Shown here piece by piece: positions 1 through 6,228 of a stretch of 7,387 bases of DNA (position 1 is its first letter; each line of letters begins with the position of its first letter). Position numbers and translations under genes: made by a program. The notes under the pieces are model-generated. The model was given only the letters and a program-made list of their open reading frames with translations. It did not search any database and was not told the DNA's origin. Origin of the DNA: UBA5614 sp034678545 (lineage in GTDB: Bacteria; Cloacimonadota; Cloacimonadia; Cloacimonadales; Cloacimonadaceae); NCBI GenBank assembly GCA_034678545.1, contig JAXDBS010000086.1, positions 1-7,387 on the forward strand, written 5' to 3'.

Positions 1-3000
1 TCCCAGGGAGTTGACTGCCGGCGGGAGGTTCTCCTCCGGGTTGGCCACACCGTTGTATACGACTTCGACCTCGTTGGAAGGCGCGCCATCCCCCACTGAA
101 TAGACCGGTCTCACATAATAATGATAGGTGCCGACTTCGGCCAGGGACTCGGACCAGGTGGCGGAGTAGGACTGCCCCATCAGCTGGTAGGGGTGATCCC
201 CAAAGCTGCGATATATATTATAGCTCAGCACCTCGTACTCTCCGGGAACCGGGGGAGCCCAAGTCAGATGCACGGTTGAGTCGTTGACGGCCATGGAATA
301 CTCCAGTCCGGAGGGCGGGGCCAGATAATCCAGATCGAAGTTGAAGCTATAGGCCAGCTGCCCCGGGGACAGGGAAAATTCGGGAGAATCCATAGAGGTG
401 TGATACGGCAGGCCGGCAGTGAGACTATGGGCACCCTGAGGCAGGAACATGCTGTATTGACCGGCTGTATTGGGATGCGTCACGAGCCCGCTGCTGCTGC
501 GCACCCTGACTCCTGTCAGGTCCTGTCCTGAATCCAAGGTTACCAGGCCGGAGGCGATCCCGGGCGGTATGAAGTAACCCGATATCATCACGTCGTCAAT
601 GAACCAGCCGGTGCCCTGCACCGAGGCGTTCGAGCCGAAGCGCCAGCGGAGGATCACATTCTGGCCGGCATAGCTGTTAAGGTTGAAAGTGGCCTGGGCC
701 CAGTTGACAACGTTGGTGTAACCCTGTTCGCCCAGGGAACTGATCGTAAAGGAAGTGTTATAGCCGCCCACGGGGTAGAGCACTGTCCACATGGAACCGC
801 TGTCAGCGGAAATGCTGACATTGCCGCCGTCCCAGTAATTCTGGCAGGAGATCATGTGCCAGAAGGTCAGGGTCGCGCTGTCGCCCAGCGCGATGACAGG
901 CGTGGTCAGGATGTACATGGCATTGTTGTTGTACTGGCCGGTCAGGTTGGTGGCCCAAAGCTTGCTGCCCGAATGAGGCGCGGTCTGTTGGGGCGTGCCG
1001 TGAGCCCAGCCGGATTGGGAAACGAAATATCCGTCGGTCGCTTCCATGTCCAGAACCATGCCGCCGGTGCCGAAGCCGATGTTGAAGTTCTGATTTACGG
1101 CCGGGGCGTCGGCGCTGGTCAGGGAAAAGCTGAAGGGCACGTTCGTGCCGGCCGGCAGGCTGGAATTAACCTGGACCGGGAAAGCAAACTGGAAGGTCTC
1201 CCCCGCCGCCAGCGCCGGTATCTGCAAGGTCGGGGTGGTTATGTTCACTTCGGACTGGGTGGTGGAAAGCGTTCCGGTCAAGCCATGCGCGTCCACCGGT
1301 GAGGTATTCTTAGCCTGCACTATCAGAGTCACTGATTCGCCCGGGTCGGCAACGCCGTTATTATTACCGGCCATGTCATTGATGAGGAAGGAGGCGAACC
1401 CCACTTCCGGTTTCTCCACGCTCAGGTTAAACGTCCGCGTCCAGAAATAGGTGCCGGTCGTGATCTGCAGGCTGAAGCCGAGCTGCTGACCGTCCGGGCA
1501 GTCACCCGATACGGAAAAGCGGAAGGGGACAATGTTGCTTCCCAGCTGCTCTCCAGGTATGGGGGCGTAGGATGACGCGTTGTCGAGGACAGTGACATAG
1601 GGGCTGGTTGAGGAAAGAGTCGTATTGATCTCCTGAGCGGTCTGCTCGCCGATGTTGATCAGGGATACATACAGGTCGACCGTTTCGCCGGGTTCCAGAA
1701 CGTTGTTGTTGTTGTCCAGGACAAGGGCGTTGTCATACAACAGGTGCGGCGTATAATGATAAACCGGCATGTTGGTTATGTACAGAGCTTTCTGGTTGCC
1801 CAGCGGCGCGGCGGCAGTGGGATACGTGTTGTTGAAGGAATATTCCAGGCCGATGGTCTGAGAGGCATTCTGGATCCCTATGGTGCTGTAGTTGCCGCTG
1901 TACTCGTTACCGGAACCCCCTGTGTCAACATTGTTGAAAGTATGGTACTGGATCTTGATGGGGCCGTCCCCCAGAGTGGTGGGGTAATACACAGGATCGT
2001 GCAGGATAACCTGGAATGTTTCAGTAGCCGTCTGAACATATCCGTTCTTGCAGTTGTGCCATTCCACGATAAAACGGTGGTTGTTCTCGTCGTACCATTT
2101 ATAGACTCCGCCGCCGGTCGTGATCAGGTCATCCCAGAAGGGCGCGATCAGCGGACTGGGGGCTCCCCCGCCGCCGGAAACGCCGCCCGGCAAATGGAAA
2201 TTCCTGTAGTTGCCGTTCTCGGTTACGCCCATGGTGATGAAGCCGTTGCTGCAGACAGTGATCTGGTTGTATTCCTCGCCGTAGAACCTGAAAGTAAAGG
2301 GAAGATTCACCACGCCCAGGGACTGAGCGCCGACCGTATCCCCTTCGTCGGATGAGGACCCCGTATCGCTCAGATTGAGCGAGGTACCGGGACCGCCAGC
2401 TGAGGGCGAGATTTCCACCCATTCGTATACGGGGCAGTCTTCATATCCGGTATCCGTGATGTCATAGATCACATAGCCGTATGCGTCCGGGCCAAGGGGG
2501 TCGGTGGAGGCCACCTGGCCGACCGTGACCGAAAAATCCATCCACTGCACAAAGCCTGCGGCGTTGTAAAGCCTGAGGCGCAGCGGGATGACCATGCCGG
2601 GCAGCATTTCCGCCCTGCCCCTCAGCTGGTACTGGTCGGCCGCCGACACAGCCTGGGTCCCGACTGCCAGATTGCCGAAAAAGCCCGTGTCGTCCATCAC
2701 CTGGATCAGGTCGTTGAGGGTGACGAGCTGGCCGTACAGATCGTTGACCGGCACCGTGCCGTTGTTCTTGACCGTGATGCTGAAAGTCACCGTTTCGTCG
2801 GGATCGAGAATCTGGTTATTGGTATCCGACACCTGGCTGGAAACGTAGTTCATAAAGGCGTCCGTCACTGTGACATAGTCAGGGTAAACATAGGAATTTC
2901 CGCTTCCGTCAGTCAGCATCAGATCAAACCTGACCACTGTGTTGTTGGGGCAGGCGGGAGAGATCTGCACCTGGACCGGAATCAGGGAGTAGTTGGCCGC

Positions 3001-5202
3001 GCCCGCGTCCACAGTGGTAAAATTCACGGTGTTGCTGTCCAGGGTTACATGCGGATTGTCCGAACTGACTGTTCCCGTTACGCTGCTGATCTGGCTGATA
3101 GTGGTATTGCGGACGCAGAACAATATCTCCAGGGTCTCGCCGCTGTTGGCTGAATAGTTGCCGTTACCGGAGGAGCCGCCTATGTTATCGTCGTCGATCA
3201 TGGGCTGGCTGGCCACCAGCGAACCGGCGCCATAGATGCTGATCGTCTGTTGCAGCGGTTTGAATTCATGTTTGGAGACAGTTATCACTGCCTGTCCGCT
3301 GTTCAGCGGCGTATTCAAAAACAGGACCGCGTGGCCCGCCCCATCCGTGTAGCCTCGGGCCAGGATGAGGTTGCCCTGGCTGACCGTAACGCAGGCATTC
3401 TGGACCGGCTGGCCCGTCTGGTCAAGGATGACCAGGCCGAGATTGGCCATTCCCATGGGCAGGGAATCCGGAACGCTGGAAACGAAGGTGCCGGGGATGC
3501 CGGTATAGACTTCCATGGTTGGGTCACCCATCAGGTTGCACCAATGGGCAAAATACTTCACCGTATTGGGATGGGACTGGCTGTAAACGTTGTTAAGGAC
3601 AAGTTTGCCGTTCAGCAGCGCTTCTCCCATGGTGCGCATCCCGTGGACTAAAATCCCGTTCCAGATCCCGAGGCAGAGCGCGTTGTTATACATCGTGTGC
3701 GTGCCTGATGTAGCCATGCCGATGGACGTCACCGCCCCTGCCGGGACCGAGACTGTGCCCAGCCGGATGAAGGCCTCGGTGTCCGAGGTCCCGCTGTAAA
3801 AGGTTCCGGTGGAACAGGTAATGATCACGGAATGCACCAGTTTGACCCCGTTGATCAGGTTGGGGGTGGGCTCCCAGCCGCTCATGTTTATATAGCCGCG
3901 GTAATTGAAAAAGCCTACACCCTGGTTTATCGCCTGGTTCATCTGGTCAACTGAAGGATTGTCACTGTAGAGTTCAGTGAAAGTGTAGTCCGGATTGGTT
4001 TGCAATCCGGCCTCCTTAATATACTTGTTGGTATACACGCAGGACTGGCCGGAGGGAGAAGTATCCCCCACGAGCAGCATTTTGTTCAGCCACTGGGCCG
4101 TACCCACGTTGATGTACCTTTCGTAGAAATATACCTTGGACAGGATGATATCGAGCTGGGATGTGTTTTCAGCCGAAATGCGCCCCAAAAAGACATCGCC
4201 CAGGTAATCGTTGCCGGCCAGGTGCTGGTACGGGTAATCACCCTGGCCGTTGTAGGTGGAAAAGTTTTCCGGCCAGGTCGGAACGGGGAACGAGCCGGAG
4301 GTGTCGCCGATCAGGACGATAAAGTCCGGCCGGGCGTTGACATCGTTGTAAATATTCTGGATGAAAGCCTTGATGGCGGCGTTGGTGGTTCCGGTGACGG
4401 CGGTGCTGACCAGCCTGACGTCAGCGCCCTTCTGCTTTTTCCAAAAGGCGAAATCACTGACCTTAGTCAGGAAAGTCTGGTCCGAGTAAGCGCCGTAGAT
4501 CATCAGGTAGCGGGGCGGTGTATTGGCCATCAAAGCCCCCCGGTAGTCGCCGAAATTCAGGATCAGGGATTCGTATATATTGGCAAAGGCGGGGGAAATG
4601 GTCTGGGGGCCGGAGAGTTCATTGATCCCGGGAGCGCTTGAGAAATTGAGCCGGAACTGCACTTCCTCCCTGACTTCCAGTTGCCGCGTGGCGGCATTCC
4701 AGGCAAAGGGCCTGATCTGGATCGTGATCAGCCGGAAGTCGCGCAGGATCTGCGGATCGCTGTACTTGACCGTTTCCTGCGGATAGGTTTCGGCGCTGCG
4801 GTAAAAGGCATCATTGACCAACAGGTTCTTGGGGGGCTCTTCCCCGCCGTCGTCCTGAGAGGGATAGGGAATGATGTGTTCGATCATTTTGGTGCGGGCA
4901 TTGAGTATTTCCACGCTCACCTGCCCGTGATTGGGGATGGCGACCATGGTGGCCATGACCGGCAGCTCGGGCAGTCCCGTCTCGGTCAGGTAGCCACCGT
5001 CGGCTACTCTGATCCGGTCCCAGGTTTTGCCTGAAGCCAGCTCTTTTTCAATTTCATACTCTGGCACCCGGAAGGTGATCACCATGGATCGGGAATCCCG
5101 GGTTCCCAGCGTGAAGGATTTGGCTGTGTCATTTCCCCAAAGGGAAAGGCAAACCATCTGCAGCAGAGCCGCAGCCATGATCAGCAGGGCTGTTTTTCTC
5201 AT
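1..5202 (-). CDS. Secreted gingipain-like C25-family multidomain protein (C-terminus beyond window)
   Basis: A single frame of 1734 codons runs from ATG at 5202 to base 1 without a stop and continues outside. I chose this start because GAGAGG lies six bases upstream and residues 1-24 form a signal peptide (Arg-Lys, then a hydrophobic core). Domains, approximate residues: C25 propeptide 25-225; C25 catalytic-like domain 228-567 (FIVLIGD 294-300, DYLGDVFLGRIS 332-343, ITCSTGTF around Cys463, GDPTMEVY near 560); Ig or carboxypeptidase-regulatory-like module 570-660; CARDB-like repeats 668-781 and 782-897; nidogen-like sandwich 930-1151 (FTFRFYG, VCSNGFI, APFWDDL); CARDB-like repeats 1152-1267 and 1268-1375; MAM or immune-inhibitor-A-like domain 1382-1541 (ends WFIDDV); second regulatory-like module about 1546-1622; fibronectin III about 1626-1713. 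The catalytic His of C25 peptidases is replaced by Tyr437 (NYRGY versus the YxGHG motif), so proteolysis is doubtful. Export by a type IX-like pathway is inferred; the sorting domain would lie outside. Likely co-transcribed with the upstream methyltransferase gene. Confidence 0.9.
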   Translation of the reverse strand, partial: MRKTALLIMAAALLQMVCLSLWGNDTAKSFTLGTRDSRSMVITFRVPEYEIEKELASGKTWDRIRVADGGYLTETGLPELPVMATMVAIPNHGQVSVEILNARTKMIEHIIPYPSQDDGGEEPPKNLLVNDAFYRSAETYPQETVKYSDPQILRDFRLITIQIRPFAWNAATRQLEVREEVQFRLNFSSAPGINELSGPQTISPAFANIYESLILNFGDYRGALMANTPPRYLMIYGAYSDQTFLTKVSDFAFWKKQKGADVRLVSTAVTGTTNAAIKAFIQNIYNDVNARPDFIVLIGDTSGSFPVPTWPENFSTYNGQGDYPYQHLAGNDYLGDVFLGRISAENTSQLDIILSKVYFYERYINVGTAQWLNKMLLVGDTSPSGQSCVYTNKYIKEAGLQTNPDYTFTELYSDNPSVDQMNQAINQGVGFFNYRGYINMSGWEPTPNLINGVKLVHSVIITCSTGTFYSGTSDTEAFIRLGTVSVPAGAVTSIGMATSGTHTMYNNALCLGIWNGILVHGMRTMGEALLNGKLVLNNVYSQSHPNTVKYFAHWCNLMGDPTMEVYTGIPGTFVSSVPDSLPMGMANLGLVILDQTGQPVQNACVTVSQGNLILARGYTDGAGHAVLFLNTPLNSGQAVITVSKHEFKPLQQTISIYGAGSLVASQPMIDDDNIGGSSGNGNYSANSGETLEILFCVRNTTISQISSVTGTVSSDNPHVTLDSNTVNFTTVDAGAANYSLIPVQVQISPACPNNTVVRFDLMLTDGSGNSYVYPDYVTVTDAFMNYVSSQVSDTNNQILDPDETVTFSITVKNNGTVPVNDLYGQLVTLNDLIQVMDDTGFFGNLAVGTQAVSAADQYQLRGRAEMLPGMVIPLRLRLYNAAGFVQWMDFSVTVGQVASTDPLGPDAYGYVIYDITDTGYEDCPVYEWVEISPSAGGPGTSLNLSDTGSSSDEGDTVGAQSLGVVNLPFTFRFYGEEYNQITVCSNGFITMGVTENGNYRNFHLPGGVSGGGGAPSPLIAPFWDDLITTGGGVYKWYDENNHRFIVEWHNCKNGYVQTATETFQVILHDPVYYPTTLGDGPIKIQYHTFNNVDTGGSGNEYSGNYSTIGIQNASQTIGLEYSFNNTYPTAAAPLGNQKALYITNMPVYHYTPHLLYDNALVLDNNNNVLEPGETVDLYVSLINIGEQTAQEINTTLSSTSPYVTVLDNASSYAPIPGEQLGSNIVPFRFSVSGDCPDGQQLGFSLQITTGTYFWTRTFNLSVEKPEVGFASFLINDMAGNNNGVADPGESVTLIVQAKNTSPVDAHGLTGTLSTTQSEVNITTPTLQIPALAAGETFQFAFPVQVNSSLPAGTNVPFSFSLTSADAPAVNQNFNIGFGTGGMVLDMEATDGYFVSQSGWAHGTPQQTAPHSGSKLWATNLTGQYNNNAMYILTTPVIALGDSATLTFWHMISCQNYWDGGNVSISADSGSMWTVLYPVGGYNTSFTISSLGEQGYTNVVNWAQATFNLNSYAGQNVILRWRFGSNASVQGTGWFIDDVMISGYFIPPGIASGLVTLDSGQDLTGVRVRSSSGLVTHPNTAGQYSMFLPQGAHSLTAGLPYHTSMDSPEFSLSPGQLAYSFNFDLDYLAPPSGLEYSMAVNDSTVHLTWAPPVPGEYEVLSYNIYRSFGDHPYQLMGQSYSATWSESLAEVGTYHYYVRPVYSVGDGAPSNEVEVVYNGVANPEENLPPAVNSLG
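580..1059 (-). other. MAM / immune-inhibitor-A-like jelly-roll domain region
   Basis: Encodes residues about 1382-1541. It starts with MVLDMEATDGYF, which resembles the strand opening MAM-like or choice-of-anchor-J domains, continues with SGWAHGTP, a hydrophobic LTFWHM strand and VILRWRFGSN, and closes with GTGWFIDDVMISG. The GW(F/Y)IDDV ending is the hallmark that supports this call. Such domains usually mediate binding to carbohydrate or protein rather than catalysis. Confidence 0.6.
1078..1401 (-). repeat. CARDB-like repeat 4 of the C25-like protein
   Basis: Encodes residues about 1268-1375. The motif is DMAGNNNGVADPGESVTL at 1276-1293, with the Glu 116 residues after that of repeat 3. 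A VQAKNTS strand follows, matching the VxxxN pattern of the other copies. The MAM-like domain begins just after it. Confidence 0.62.
1402..1749 (-). repeat. CARDB-like repeat 3 of the C25-like protein
   Basis: Encodes residues about 1152-1267. The motif DNNNNVLEPGETVDLYV spans 1163-1179 and is the clearest copy. The four Asn are all AAC codons, giving a (GTT)4 run at 1702-1713 on the plus strand. The Asp/Asn loop before PGET could bind calcium, which is inference. Confidence 0.65.
1750..2415 (-). other. Nidogen-like beta-sandwich domain region in the C25-like protein
   Basis: Encodes residues about 930-1151. Visible landmarks are FTFRFYGEEY (969-978), ITVCSNGFI (981-989) and APFWDDL (ending 1026), then FIVEWHNC. 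This order (FxFYG, a strand with SNGxI, then a PFWxD turn) is shared by nidogen-like extracellular domains in secreted bacterial proteins. A Gly-rich loop (GGVSGGGGAPS) precedes the PFWDD turn. The domain separates the two pairs of CARDB-like repeats. Assignment is by motif recognition only. Confidence 0.5.
2512..2859 (-). repeat. CARDB-like repeat 2 of the C25-like protein
   Basis: Encodes residues about 782-897. The motif is DTNNQILDPDETVTF at 793-807, followed by a VKNNGTVPV strand typical of CARDB-type Ig-like domains. Asp replaces the Gly of the usual PGET. It directly follows repeat 1, and the nidogen-like domain follows it. Confidence 0.6.
2860..3201 (-). repeat. CARDB-like repeat 1 of the C25-like protein
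   Basis: Encodes residues about 668-781. It opens with an Asp/Gly/Asn-rich loop (DDDNIGGSSGNGN) and then SGETLEILFCVRN, the most divergent version of the motif seen in the other three copies: it lacks the Asp/Glu-Pro pair before GE. The Glu of the motif (residue 689) is 114 residues before the corresponding Glu of repeat 2. Related bacterial adhesion-type modules are beta-sandwiches; boundaries are estimated from motif spacing. Confidence 0.55.
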
Positions 5203-5260
5203 GTTTTTCCTCTCAAGACACAAGTTTAATATGTTGTAAAGAAAGCAATTCTCATTCCTG
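5203..5260 (-). other. Short intergenic spacer, no terminator seen
   Basis: These 58 bases separate the methyltransferase stop codon from the start of the C25-like gene. They are AT-rich compared with the flanking genes. I see no stem-loop with a T-tract and no well-spaced -35/-10 pair, so co-transcription of the two genes is the simplest reading. A weak internal promoter cannot be excluded. Confidence 0.5.
5209..5214 (-). promoter_or_regulatory. Ribosome binding site of the C25-like gene
   Basis: The minus strand reads GAGAGG, six bases before the ATG at 5202. This supports that start over the in-frame ATG eight codons later, which would cut off the basic N-region of the signal peptide. Confidence 0.65.
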
Positions 5261-6010
5261 CTACTGAACTTTTTCCAGTTGCCTGTCGCTGTGCAGGATG
5301 CGGGTCTTTTTCTTCAGCCACCGGACCGACAGGTAAAAGGCGAGGCTCAGGCCGCCTAGAATCAGCCAATGAACTTCGGGATGCAATCTGCCAGCCGAGA
5401 CATAATCCTGGAAAAACTCCACCGCCACGAAGGTCAGGATGGTACCGAAAATGGCGGAATTCTCCTGCCGCAACACCCGCAGCGGGCGGAAGCGGTATCT
5501 GGGGGATTGATAATTCTTCCAGCGCGGGAGCAGGCAGTTAACGCGCCCGGCGTATTCTCCGTAGGCCTCCCCGAACTTGGACTGTAGGAAGTCCTCCTCC
5601 GCCGCGATGATCCGCTCGTAATACAGCCAGTAGACAAATACGTAGATTCCGATCAGCCACCAGACCCGGCAGAACAGCGCGATCCCTGACCAGATCAAGA
5701 AATTGCCGATGTAGAGGGGGTGCCGGACCAGCGAGTAGAGCCCGGTCTGATTTATTTCGTCGGCCACCTGCTGCCTGGTATTGCGTCCGGAAGTCCGCTC
5801 CGCAGCATAACCCACCGCGATGATCCGGACGGTCTCTCCCAAGGCAGACAGCAGAAGGCACAACAAATCAAATAGAATGGATTCGGTCCCCAAAGTCTTC
5901 CTGTTCAGCCACATGGTGGGAAAAGCCATTCCCAATAAAATCAGCGGCAGATAGCTTCGGCGCCGGAACAGCCAGTTGCCCTGGCGCACCATCAGGTCAG
6001 TTATCTTCAT
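5261..6010 (-). CDS. Integral membrane methyltransferase, ICMT/PEMT family
   Basis: A 249-residue polytopic protein. The family signature is RHPLYIGN at 96-103, followed after two hydrophobic stretches by the Glu pair E138-E139, then FGEAYGEY (146-153) and LLPR (160-163). In isoprenylcysteine carboxyl methyltransferases and bacterial phospholipid methyltransferases these elements form the S-adenosylmethionine pocket at the membrane face. Hydrophobic segments: about 21-36, 44-70, 103-114, 117-131, 185-200 and 214-232. The last two follow the catalytic core and form a C-terminal extension of roughly 80 residues. The substrate cannot be read from sequence. The N-terminal GNWLFRRRSYLPL segment recalls the subgroup containing Leptospira LmtA, a lipid A phosphate methyltransferase, so a lipid A or phospholipid substrate is possible but unproven. 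The ATG is supported by GGAG six bases upstream. Probably in an operon with the C25-like gene 58 bases downstream. Confidence 0.82.
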   Translation of the reverse strand: MKITDLMVRQGNWLFRRRSYLPLILLGMAFPTMWLNRKTLGTESILFDLLCLLLSALGETVRIIAVGYAAERTSGRNTRQQVADEINQTGLYSLVRHPLYIGNFLIWSGIALFCRVWWLIGIYVFVYWLYYERIIAAEEDFLQSKFGEAYGEYAGRVNCLLPRWKNYQSPRYRFRPLRVLRQENSAIFGTILTFVAVEFFQDYVSAGRLHPEVHWLILGGLSLAFYLSVRWLKKKTRILHSDRQLEKVQ

Positions 6011-6016
6011 GGAAAT

Positions 6017-6020
6017 CTCC
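6017..6020 (-). promoter_or_regulatory. Ribosome binding site of the methyltransferase gene
   Basis: The minus strand reads GGAG with a six-base spacer to the ATG at 6010. This fixes the start and argues against longer versions of the protein. Confidence 0.6.
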
Positions 6021-6094
6021 GACCCTGACAGCCTGCCTCACTGCATCAGGATAAACTAGAATTCGGGGTGCTGCCCTCTTTAATCCCGGGTTGC

Positions 6095-6119
6095 AAGCAA
6101 GGCTCATGAAGCCTTGCTT
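6095..6119 (-). other. Perfect 10-bp inverted repeat (hairpin), possible 5'-leader element
   Basis: AAGCAAGGCT at 6095-6104 and AGCCTTGCTT at 6110-6119 are exact reverse complements around a five-base loop. On the minus strand the hairpin lies between the glutamine synthetase terminator and the methyltransferase start, so it would sit in the leader of the methyltransferase transcript if the promoter is further upstream. Neither strand shows a T-tract after it, so it is not a standard intrinsic terminator. It could be a protein-binding operator or an RNA leader structure. Confidence 0.55.
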
Positions 6120-6136
6120 ATCAATTTCAGTTTCAT
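6104..6136 (-). other. Possible 10-codon leader ORF ending in the hairpin loop
   Basis: On the minus strand an ATG at 6136, preceded by GAAGG about eight bases upstream, opens a short frame MKLKLISKAS. Its TGA stop (6106-6104) falls at the loop of the inverted repeat. The layout resembles translated leader peptides that control a downstream hairpin, but the peptide has no run of one regulatory amino acid and no competing hairpin is obvious. It may be chance. Confidence 0.2.
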
Positions 6137-6186
6137 GATGAAAACCTTCCCGGCCGCCTGAAGAATCGGGTAGCAAATAACCGGAC

Positions 6187-6215
6187 AAAAATAAACCCGG
6201 CCTGAAAACCGGGTT
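6187..6215 (-). terminator. Rho-independent terminator after glutamine synthetase
   Basis: Read on the minus strand, AACCCGG (6215-6209), an eight-base loop and CCGGGTT (6200-6194) form a 7-bp GC-rich stem, followed at once by TATTTTTG. It starts 13 bases after the glutamine synthetase stop codon, the expected position. It separates that gene from the methyltransferase unit. Confidence 0.85.
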
Positions 6216-6228
6216 CAAGCCAGTCAGG

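Noticed and set aside
5147..5151. Cys18 of the C25-like protein as a lipoprotein attachment site
   Set aside because: The preceding residues LQMV do not fit a lipobox (small residue expected just before Cys), and the signal peptide looks like an ordinary type I signal.
856..5239. Many plus-strand open frames of 68-213 codons (for example 4000-4641 and 1744-2355) opposite the large gene
   Set aside because: They lie antisense to an uninterrupted 1734-codon frame with recognisable domains. Their translations show no family motifs and are explained by the scarcity of complementary stop codons in the real gene.
5215..5255. AT-rich stretch as a promoter for the C25-like gene
   Set aside because: TATTAA-like and TTGCTT-like elements are present but their spacing (about 11 bases) is wrong for a standard promoter.
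5369..5861. Overlapping open frames on both strands inside the methyltransferase gene
   Set aside because: The 249-codon minus-strand frame carries the RHPxYxGN and E-E family motifs and a ribosome binding site; the others are out-of-frame shadows.
6095..6119. The inverted repeat as a terminator for either strand
   Set aside because: No run of T follows the stem in either direction, and no plus-strand gene ends nearby.
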